Shown here piece after piece: positions 7,343 to 12,490 of a DNA stretch of 14,656 nucleotides. The first letter of the stretch is position 1, and each line of letters begins with the position of its first letter. Source of the stretch: Nitrospina sp. Lineage in GTDB: Bacteria; Nitrospinota; Nitrospinia; Nitrospinales; VA-1. The position numbers and the translations under genes were made by a program. The notes beneath the pieces are model-generated. The model was not told the DNA's origin, did not search any database, and saw only the letters and a program-made list of their open reading frames with translations. The DNA lies in the NCBI GenBank assembly GCA_003545625.1, contig DODH01000141.1, positions 1 through 14,656 on the forward strand, given 5' to 3'.

Positions 7343-8711
7343 CGGACAATTGTTCCAGCAGTTCTTCTGCGGGATAGGTCAGGATTTCTGCCAGGGTAGG
7401 ATGGTAATGCGGTATTGCGGCCAAGTCTTTTACCGTACCGCGAAAATGCATGAGGGTGATGAGTTCGTGAATCAGTTCCCCCGCCTCGGGGCCAACAATA
7501 TGTCCTCCCAGCACTTCTCCTGAAACAGGATCGCAAAGCAGTTTCACATGCCCGTGTGTTTCGCCAAGACACATCGACTTGCCATGATCTCCAAAAGGAT
7601 GGGACGCCGCCAGGTAGGCAATTTCCCCAGCCTGACATTCTTTTTCGCTCAATCCTACACTTGCTACTGCTGGGTCGGTAAACACCACTGAGGATTTGAG
7701 ACGGTCATCGACCTGCCGCTCATTTTCAGGATGCACGGCGTTATATCCAGCCACTTCCCCCTGCAAAATGGCGATATGAACCACTTCATGGATGCCATTT
7801 ACATCACCGACCGCAAAAATATGCGGTTGGTTGGTTTTCATTTTTGCATCCACACTAATGCGGCTCTGGCGGGTTTCGATACCTGCGGCTTCGAGGCCGA
7901 GTCCATCACTATTCGGTTTGCGCCCAAGAGCCTGAAGGATAACCTGGGCGCGGACACATTGTTCCTTTCCCTCATGCTGGAAATAAACGGCAGAGTTTTC
8001 CTGTTGTTTCTCCGTGCGGAGTATTTTTGTTCCGGTAAAAAGGTTCATTCCCTCCTGCCGGAAACGCTGTTCGACAGGTCGAGCCAGGTCTTCATCTCCT
8101 TTAGATAAAATATGTGGGCTTCTTTGCAGGAGAGTTACCTTGACGCTGATGCGCAAAAAAAACTGGGCTAGCTCTACTGCCACGGCTCCGGCACCCAGAA
8201 CAATGATCGACTCTGGAGCCTCGCGCATTTGCAAAACGTCGTCGCTGGTGATGAAACCGGTTTCCTTGAGGCCCGGAACTGGGTAGTCCGCAATCACGGA
8301 CCCGGTGGCTAAGATGAATGATTTGGCTTTGAGGGTTTGGTCTCCGATGCGGATTTCATGCGGAGAGATAAACTCGGCCCGTTCCTGAATGAGGGTGAAC
8401 CGCGAGTCTTGCAGTTGCTGGATGCGATAATCGGCAAACTCTTGAATGAGCTTATTTTTGCGGTCGTTGATGGCGGATAGGCGGGCATGCGGATCAACAG
8501 GCTGGATGCCAAACTCCTCGGCCCGGCGCATCAACGCTATGATATCGGACGAGCGCAGGATCGTTTTGGTGGGCATACATCCCCTGAGAATACACAAGCC
8601 TCCCAAAGGACCGGGATCAACAATAGCCACCCGGGCTCCCAGCGACTGGGCAGTAGAAGCCGAGGCATAACCTGCCGACCCCCCCCCAATAACCGCAACA
8701 TCAAAATCCAT
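7335..8711 (-). CDS. Dihydrolipoamide-dehydrogenase-like FAD/NAD(P) disulfide oxidoreductase
   Basis: About 458 residues of the class I pyridine-nucleotide disulfide oxidoreductase family. FAD-binding GGGSAG is at residues 9-14. The redox-active disulfide is Cys40/Cys45 in GLCILRGCMPTK. The second Rossmann motif is LGAGAVAVELAQ, the FAD-contact block is IFAVGDV, and the catalytic His-Glu pair is in HYHPTLAE near the C-terminus. The family includes Lpd, the L-protein of glycine cleavage, and MerA-like enzymes. The strand after the second Rossmann loop ends in LLQRSP instead of the acidic residue usual in NAD-dependent Lpd, so cofactor and substrate are uncertain. I start at ATG 8711, nine bases after a GAGG; an in-frame GTG at 8717 is only three bases after it. 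It converges on gcvPA with an 8-bp overlap and follows the TPR gene closely. Confidence 0.85.
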   Translation of the reverse strand: MDFDVAVIGGGSAGYASASTAQSLGARVAIVDPGPLGGLCILRGCMPTKTILRSSDIIALMRRAEEFGIQPVDPHARLSAINDRKNKLIQEFADYRIQQLQDSRFTLIQERAEFISPHEIRIGDQTLKAKSFILATGSVIADYPVPGLKETGFITSDDVLQMREAPESIIVLGAGAVAVELAQFFLRISVKVTLLQRSPHILSKGDEDLARPVEQRFRQEGMNLFTGTKILRTEKQQENSAVYFQHEGKEQCVRAQVILQALGRKPNSDGLGLEAAGIETRQSRISVDAKMKTNQPHIFAVGDVNGIHEVVHIAILQGEVAGYNAVHPENERQVDDRLKSSVVFTDPAVASVGLSEKECQAGEIAYLAASHPFGDHGKSMCLGETHGHVKLLCDPVSGEVLGGHIVGPEAGELIHELITLMHFRGTVKDLAAIPHYHPTLAEILTYPAEELLEQLSAT

Positions 8712-8722
8712 CGCCACTAACC

Positions 8723-9253
8723 TCAGAGAGTTTGGCAGTCTTCAGGGGTCAGATCGAATTCCCTGCCGCATTCCTTAATGAGGTCGCGAGCATTATTTTC
8801 CATAAACTCCTCGCCCGTTTGCTTGAAAAGGTCCGCGGCTCTGACGAGGTGATGGATGGCCTCCTTGCCGGACTTGATGCCATAATACAGCATGGCTATG
8901 TTGCTATGGGCCCGGCCGAAATCCGGGTTGATGCGAAGGGCTTCTTTATAATGTTTGAAGGCTTCTTCCATCTCACCGATCATATTGCTGACCACGGCCA
9001 GGCTGTAATGAACCATTGGGGCCTCTGGCTTTAAGCGCAGGGCCTCGCGAAAGGACTTGCTAGCCTCCAGATTCATACGGAGTTTTCCGTAACGTATTCC
9101 CAGATTAAAATGGGCCAGGAAATAGTCAGGGTCCAGTTCAATGGCTTTCTTATAAGACTCGAAAGTCCTGCGGTCATCCCCCAATTTGCTGAATGCCAGG
9201 CCATCCTGGAAGTGTTGCTCCGCAGTTTTTTCCGCTTGCTGTTGTGAAGACAT
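8723..9253 (-). CDS. Tetratricopeptide-repeat protein
   Basis: A 176-residue soluble protein made almost entirely of TPR units of 34 residues, at about 11-44, 45-78, 79-112 and 113-146. Each has the W/L-G-Y-A-P type pattern (for example YKKAIELDPDYFLAHFNLG and YKEALRINPDFGRAHSNIA). A short acidic tail follows. There is no signal peptide, so a cytoplasmic protein-protein adaptor is likely; its partner is unknown. AGAGG lies six bases before the ATG. Its stop codon overlaps the ribosome-binding site of the downstream flavoprotein gene, 11 bp before that start, so the two are probably co-transcribed and coupled. Confidence 0.88.
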   Translation of the reverse strand: MSSQQQAEKTAEQHFQDGLAFSKLGDDRRTFESYKKAIELDPDYFLAHFNLGIRYGKLRMNLEASKSFREALRLKPEAPMVHYSLAVVSNMIGEMEEAFKHYKEALRINPDFGRAHSNIAMLYYGIKSGKEAIHHLVRAADLFKQTGEEFMENNARDLIKECGREFDLTPEDCQTL

Positions 9254-9367
9254 AAATTTCCTCTATCTTTCTACTGAATGTAATGGATTAACGACATAAT
9301 TGAAAATGGATTGATACTTATGCTACCTTATTGCCCCCTAGTAATGCAACCACCCCTTGGCAGGTGA

Positions 9368-9431
9368 GGCAACTGGCAAGGGCTTGTTTGAGTCGAGAAA
9401 AATCTTTGCTCGCCTGAGCAAGCGATTACAC
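9368..9431 (-). repeat. Dispersed repeat, family I, copy A
   Basis: The plus strand begins GGCAACTGGCAAGGGCT and continues through TTTGAG, CGAGAA and TTGCTCGCC to GATTACAC. It matches the reverse complement of 10111-10173 at about four positions in five, with one gap, and matches 12405-12467 more loosely. It lies between the divergent TPR gene and the 90-residue gene, and forms an inverted pair with copy B. Confidence 0.75.
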
Positions 9432-9460
9432 ACTAATTTTGTTTTTTTAGGAAAAGTTGT

Positions 9461-9733
9461 ATGGCAATAGAAGCAGGAACTGAAGAGGAAAGGCTCATGC
9501 TGGGCCAGTGGATCAAAAGAGGCCAGAAGCTCATTGTGGGGACTTCTGCATTGGGCGACTCCTATTTGGACCCCAATGTCAAAAGGGAGGAAGAGATCGA
9601 GAAAAAATCGCAAGATTATGTAGCGCTTGACCACAAGGTCGCCGTAGAACTCCCCCACTTGAAAGGCCGGTTTCGCTGGGACCTGGAAAAATATTACCGC
9701 GACCGTTTTGGTCCCTATCTGCCCCAGGATTGA
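9461..9733 (+). CDS. Hypothetical 90-residue charged protein
   Basis: I do not recognise this protein. It is small, highly charged and soluble-looking, with no cysteine, signal peptide or membrane segment. An alternating charged stretch (VKREEEIEKK, about residues 46-55) suggests a helix, and the C-terminus is aromatic and basic (FRWDLEKYYRDRFGPYL). AGGA lies about nine bases before the ATG. The stop is only eight bases before the start of the Rieske-fold gene, so the two are very likely co-transcribed and the protein may work with it. Both genes lie between inverted copies of a dispersed repeat. Confidence 0.65.
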   Translation: MAIEAGTEEERLMLGQWIKRGQKLIVGTSALGDSYLDPNVKREEEIEKKSQDYVALDHKVAVELPHLKGRFRWDLEKYYRDRFGPYLPQD

Positions 9734-9741
9734 TTGAATTC

Positions 9742-10065
9742 ATGTCTCGACTCAAAATTTCGGAAATCAGTGATGCCCCGCAGGAAGGAACCGGGAAACA
9801 AATCCACTTCAAGCACGATTACACGGAGGTCGACTACGTTCTTGCGCTTTTTCAGGTCGAAGGTAAATTTTATTGCCTTACTGACCAGTGCCGTTGTTGC
9901 GGGGGTAGCTTGGGAAAAGGTTTGTTGAGAGGATTTTTCGCTTTTTGCATTCTTGAAGAATGTGGTTGGAATATTAAAAAAGGATTCTGCAAGTTCAACC
10001 ACTCAGATACTACCCCCCGCTATAAAGTTGCCGTTGATCCGGATGGCCTCTACATCGATATCTAA
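9742..10065 (+). CDS. Rieske-fold protein with cysteines in place of the ligand histidines
   Basis: A 107-residue protein with the layout of small Rieske ferredoxins: ALFQVEGKFYCLTD (35-48) like the strand before the first motif, a GG-x-L-x-x-G turn, a GW-N-I-x-x-G block, and a PRYKVAV...GLYIDI end. The normal [2Fe-2S] motif is C-x-H...C-x-x-H. Here the first box is Cys50-Arg-Cys52-Cys53-GGSL, so His is Cys. The second Cys is Cys69, exactly 19 residues after Cys50 as usual. The following box is CILEECGW, with Cys74 at the second His position and two residues inserted. Cys45 and Cys83 are extra. It could hold an all-cysteine Fe-S cluster, zinc, or nothing. ATG 9742 is preferred; an in-frame TTG at 9730 overlaps the previous stop but has no suitably placed ribosome-binding site. 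No signal peptide, so cytoplasmic. Confidence 0.75.
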   Translation: MSRLKISEISDAPQEGTGKQIHFKHDYTEVDYVLALFQVEGKFYCLTDQCRCCGGSLGKGLLRGFFAFCILEECGWNIKKGFCKFNHSDTTPRYKVAVDPDGLYIDI

Positions 10066-10080
10066 CCAGCGTGACGCTGG
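10066..10080 (+). terminator. Hairpin directly after the Rieske-fold gene
   Basis: CCAGCG-TGA-CGCTGG starts at the base after the stop codon. It is followed by only a short T4 some seven bases later, so it is a weak terminator or an mRNA 3'-end stabiliser. The same arrangement (perfect GC stem, three-base loop, flush with the stop) occurs after flagellin at 12476-12490. Confidence 0.45.
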
Positions 10081-10110
10081 ACCCAGTTTTCCCCACCTTT
10101 GTGCCAGGAG

Positions 10111-10173
10111 GGGTAATAGCTTTAATTGGCGAGCAGTGATTGTTCTCGGCTCAAAGAGCCCTTGCGAGTTGCC
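10111..10173 (+). repeat. Dispersed repeat, family I, copy B
   Basis: Runs GGGTAATAGC, TTTAATTGGCGAGCA, CTCGGCTCAAAGAGCC, CTTGCGAGTTGCC. Inside it, GGCTC-AAA-GAGCC is a perfect hairpin. It is the reverse complement of copy A, with copies A and B bracketing the 90-residue and Rieske-fold genes. Confidence 0.75.
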
Positions 10174-10234
10174 GTGGAGAAAATTACCGAATAAATAGAG
10201 GTCCCCTAAAAATATTCTTTTCAAGAGGTGCGTC

Positions 10235-10630
10235 ATGAGTCTGGACTTAACCAAAAAAGTGGTTACCGTGCGTCCCGATCACACTATAGAGACCAAACAA
10301 AACCTACCCTATTTTGTCGGGATATCCACCGAAACCGCCGGGGCTATGGGACTTTCGATGAATCTGGTGGTGATTCCTCCGGGCGGGTCTCCTAAAGCGC
10401 ATTACCATAAAGATTTCGAAACTGCGATTTATTTGCTGAAGGGCAGGGTTGAAACGCAGTTTGGCGAGAACCTGAAAGAGTCGGTTATCAACGAGGAAGG
10501 GGATTTTATTTATATTCCGCCCGGGGTGCCGCATAAACCGGTGAACCTGTCAGACAGCGAGCTGGCTTTGGCCATTGTTTCACGCAATGACCCCAACGAA
10601 CACGAGAACGTTGTTCCGTATAATCTGTAG
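10235..10630 (+). CDS. Single-domain cupin protein
   Basis: A 131-residue cupin (double-stranded beta-helix) protein. Cupin motif 1 is in GSPKAHYHKDFETAIYLLKG (51-70), with His56, His58 and Glu62 as likely metal ligands. Motif 2 is in GDFIYIPPGVPHKPVN (89-104), with His100 as the fourth ligand. All four ligands are present, so it probably binds a divalent metal. The reaction, if any, cannot be told; small cupins of this type include isomerases, dioxygenases and sensors. GAGG lies seven bases before the ATG. It is on the same strand as the Rieske-fold gene but 169 bp away, past a hairpin and a repeat copy, so it may be transcribed separately. No signal peptide. Confidence 0.85.
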   Translation: MSLDLTKKVVTVRPDHTIETKQNLPYFVGISTETAGAMGLSMNLVVIPPGGSPKAHYHKDFETAIYLLKGRVETQFGENLKESVINEEGDFIYIPPGVPHKPVNLSDSELALAIVSRNDPNEHENVVPYNL

Positions 10631-10648
10631 TCAGAGAATCCAGCCTGT

Positions 10649-10725
10649 GTCAAAGAACCCAACAAACTGTAATCATTTCAAGTTCGTGGACATTTTCCCG
10701 GATGTTGGATGTTTGACGTTTTTTT
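10649..10725 (+). terminator. Probable Rho-independent terminator after the cupin gene
   Basis: GTCAAA (10649-10654) plus CCAACA (10659-10664) pair with TGTTGG (10703-10708) plus TTTGAC (10712-10717). There is a small internal loop and a 38-nt apical region. A run of seven T follows at 10719-10725. The stem is interrupted, hence the moderate confidence. Confidence 0.5.
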
Positions 10726-10760
10726 GCTCTTGCTGAAACCCTTATAACCCGTTGAAAAAC

Positions 10761-10788
10761 TTGACAGTTTTTATGTTTTGGTTATAAT
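10761..10788 (+). promoter_or_regulatory. Strong sigma-70 promoter for the sigma-54 activator
   Basis: Consensus TTGACA (10761-10766) and consensus TATAAT (10783-10788) are separated by 16 bp. The expected transcription start is near 10795, only a few bases before the ATG at 10799. Confidence 0.8.
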
Positions 10789-10798
10789 AGGGCCTGTT

Positions 10799-11857
10799 AT
10801 GAATATAAAACTCGACACAGATAGTTTTAATATTATTGGTGAAAGCCCAGAAATCCGTGCGGTTTTTGACATCGTGGGACGGGCCGCAGCTTCTCAGAGC
10901 ACGGTGATGATTTATGGCGAAAGCGGAACGGGAAAGGAACTGATTGCCCGGGCTTTGCATCTAAATAGCCCGCGAAAGTCCAAACCCTTCATCGCTGTCA
11001 ACTGTGCCGCTATTCCTCATGATTTATTGGAAAGCGAATTATTTGGTTATGAAAAAGGTGCGTTCACAGGTGCAGTGAATGCCCGGGTTGGCCGGATAGA
11101 GTTGGCAAATCAGGGAACCATCTTTTTTGATGAAATCGGCGATATGCCGACGGCCTTGCAGGTGAAATTGCTCCGAGTTCTCGCGGAAAGGGAGGTCGAC
11201 CGTATTGGTAGCGTCAAGTCCACGCCGGTCGACATACGAGTGATTACTGCCACGCATCAGAACCTGGAAGTTGCCATCGAGGAAGGCCGTTTCCGGGAAG
11301 ACCTGTATTATAGGCTCAACATCATTCCCCTCACTCTACCCCCTTTACGGGACCGAAAAACTGACATTCCTCTTTTGGTCGACCATTTTCTCAAGCAGTT
11401 CAATAATGGTGCGGGCAGTTCTAAAACCATCAGCGATGAAGTGATCAACGTATTGGTGAACTATTCCTGGCCAGGTAACATTCGTGAATTGGCGAATTTC
11501 GTGGAACGCATGGTGGTCCTTAGCATCGGTTCTGTCATCACCCCGAGGGATTTGCCGGATAAAGTTCTGGGCGAAGTCCCCAAAGAAAAATGGACACCTC
11601 TTGAAAAAGATTCTGAGCCGGAAGGAAATCCCGCGCAGATTCTGCAACAGTCGTTAAAGCAATCCTTCCATGTGGGAATTCCTGATGAAGGCATCAATCT
11701 GAAAAAGCTTGTGGAAAGTTTCGAGAAGGAACTTCTCGTCGAAGCGCTGGAAAAAACCGGTTGGGTTAAAAATAAGGCAGCCACTCTGTTGAGCCTCAAC
11801 CGTACCACCCTGGTAGAAAAACTCAAAAAACTAAAAATCACCAACCCCCCGGCGTAG
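10799..11857 (+). CDS. Sigma-54-dependent activator without receiver domain (AAA+ and Fis-type HTH)
   Basis: About 352 residues. The AAA+ domain starts at once: [12 protein letters not shown] (12-23), Walker A GESGTGKE (40-47), the sigma-54-contacting GAFTGA loop (87-92), Walker B TIFFDE (107-112), the arginine-finger region [12 protein letters not shown], and SWPGNIREL at about residue 225. After a variable linker the C-terminus has a Fis-type helix-turn-helix ([22 protein letters not shown]). All parts needed to drive open-complex formation by sigma-54 polymerase are intact. There is no N-terminal receiver, GAF or PAS domain, as in PspF, so control must come from a partner or from expression level. 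A TTG at 10778 extends the frame but overlaps the -10 box, so ATG 10799 is used. The linker and HTH style and the nearby flagellin suggest motility control; this is inference. Confidence 0.9.
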   Translation: MNIKLDTDSFNIIGESPEIRAVFDIVGRAAASQSTVMIYGESGTGKELIARALHLNSPRKSKPFIAVNCAAIPHDLLESELFGYEKGAFTGAVNARVGRIELANQGTIFFDEIGDMPTALQVKLLRVLAEREVDRIGSVKSTPVDIRVITATHQNLEVAIEEGRFREDLYYRLNIIPLTLPPLRDRKTDIPLLVDHFLKQFNNGAGSSKTISDEVINVLVNYSWPGNIRELANFVERMVVLSIGSVITPRDLPDKVLGEVPKEKWTPLEKDSEPEGNPAQILQQSLKQSFHVGIPDEGINLKKLVESFEKELLVEALEKTGWVKNKAATLLSLNRTTLVEKLKKLKITNPPA

Positions 11858-11867
11858 TTCCTAGGCG

Positions 11868-11882
11868 CCGGCGAGCCGCCGG
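11868..11882 (+). terminator. GC-rich hairpin after the sigma-54 activator
   Basis: CCGGCG-AGC-CGCCGG lies 10 bp after the stop codon and is followed by TGGCAAT, with no T-run. It resembles the hairpins at 12308-12322 and 12490-12476 (CCGG-x5-x2-CCGG type followed by TGG), so it may be one of a set of palindromic repeats and not a simple terminator. Confidence 0.4.
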
Positions 11883-11895
11883 TGGCAATGAGCAT

Positions 11896-11968
11896 GTGGG
11901 GCCGAGAGCATCGTTGCTAGGTACGTGATATTCTTCCCTAGCTTCGTACCCCGAAGGGTACTAAGGGA
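11896..11968 (+). repeat. Dispersed hairpin repeat, family II, copy 2
   Basis: Matches copy 1 at 3226-3286. On the minus strand it holds a perfect GTACCC-TTCG-GGGTAC stem closed by a TTCG tetraloop, flanked by CCCTTA and TAGGG, which also pair with one bulge. Its end abuts the stop codon of the minus-strand 66-residue gene. Confidence 0.7.
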
Positions 11969-12169
11969 CTATTCGATGCGGGCGTTGGCGAGTTCCTGGG
12001 CGACTTTGGTGATGTCTTTGACAAATTTCTCGAAGGCTTTGTCATCGTCTTTGTGCTGGGTCTGCTTACGGATTTGTTCCCCATTGGCGTCAATAACAAG
12101 ATCCAGGACATTGATCCCAGGAGTCACGTGGTGTTTTCTGATCTCTATTCTGATTTCATTGACTTCCAT
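11969..12169 (-). CDS. Hypothetical 66-residue protein
   Basis: Not recognised. The protein is short, highly charged and free of cysteine and membrane segments. It looks like two beta-strands (EVNEIRIEIRKH and NVLDLVIDANG, each alternating hydrophobic and polar) followed by a charged helix (DDDKAFEKFVKDITKVAQELANA). GGAGAAG lies about eight bases before the ATG, which supports translation. It lies convergent with the sigma-54 activator and downstream of flagellin on the same strand, but 321 bp of repeat-rich sequence separates it from flagellin. A hairpin in its presumed leader (12191-12215) could affect expression. Confidence 0.6.
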   Translation of the reverse strand: MEVNEIRIEIRKHHVTPGINVLDLVIDANGEQIRKQTQHKDDDKAFEKFVKDITKVAQELANARIE

Positions 12170-12190
12170 AGGTTCTTCTCCAAATTAAAT

Positions 12191-12215
12191 GTTGCCTTCA
12201 TCGTTGATGAGCAAC
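12191..12215 (-). promoter_or_regulatory. Hairpin in the leader of the 66-residue gene
   Basis: GTTGC (12191-12195) pairs with GCAAC (12211-12215), and CATC (12199-12202) with GATG (12206-12209) around a three-base loop. It is 21 bp upstream of the start codon. No T-run follows on either strand. Confidence 0.4.
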
Positions 12216-12289
12216 AACTCTATCGACAATAATTTTTAATGATACCTCACTCGTGAAGGATATTTAATATCATTTCAGGGTAAGACGGT

Positions 12290-12402
12290 CAAGGGCTCTT
12301 TGAACCGCCGGGCCACGCCCGGTGGGGAACTGGCTCCACGCCTTCGGGGGTCGCGTAAGCGTCACCGCCACACTGGCCCTACGCCTAGCCCCTTAGCCGG
12401 GG
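12290..12402 (+). repeat. Run of stable hairpins between the 66-residue gene and flagellin
   Basis: Part of the 321-bp gene-free stretch 12170-12490. In order it holds a fragment of repeat family I (CAAGGGCTCTTTGAACCG, 12290-12307), CCGGGC-CAC-GCCCGG (12308-12322), CC-TTCG-GG (12341-12348), GGTCGC-GTAA-GCG with ACC two bases later (12349-12366), and CCCC-TTAGCC-GGGG (12389-12402). The TTCG and GTAA loops are stable tetraloop types. It could be a degenerate repeat cluster or a structured RNA. I see no convincing coding sequence. Confidence 0.45.
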
Positions 12403-12404
12403 AT

Positions 12405-12467
12405 GCAGCTGGGCAAAAGCTTGATTGCGCTGAGATAACTCTTTGCTCGCCAGATAAAGTTATTGCC
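12405..12467 (-). repeat. Dispersed repeat, family I, copy C
   Basis: Aligned to copies A and B through GGGCAAAAGCTTG, GCTGAGA, CTTTGCTCGCC, AAAG and TTATTGCC. Read on the minus strand, AATAACTTTATCTGGCGAGCA matches AATAGCTTTAATTGGCGAGCA of copy B at 18 of 21 positions. It lies just downstream of flagellin, after a hairpin, as copy B lies downstream of the Rieske-fold gene. Confidence 0.65.
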
Positions 12468-12475
12468 AGTCGCCA

Positions 12476-12490
12476 CCGGCCGTTGGCCGG
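12476..12490 (-). terminator. Hairpin flush with the flagellin stop codon
   Basis: On the minus strand CCGGCC-AAC-GGCCGG begins at the base after the flagellin TAA. No T-run follows, so Rho-independent termination is doubtful; protection of the mRNA 3' end is an alternative. Confidence 0.45.

Noticed and set aside
9730..9741. TTG start extending the Rieske-fold gene by four codons
   Set aside because: No ribosome-binding site at a suitable distance; ATG 9742 is a normal start.
10778..10798. TTG start extending the sigma-54 activator by seven codons
   Set aside because: It overlaps the consensus -10 box, so it would not be transcribed from the obvious promoter.
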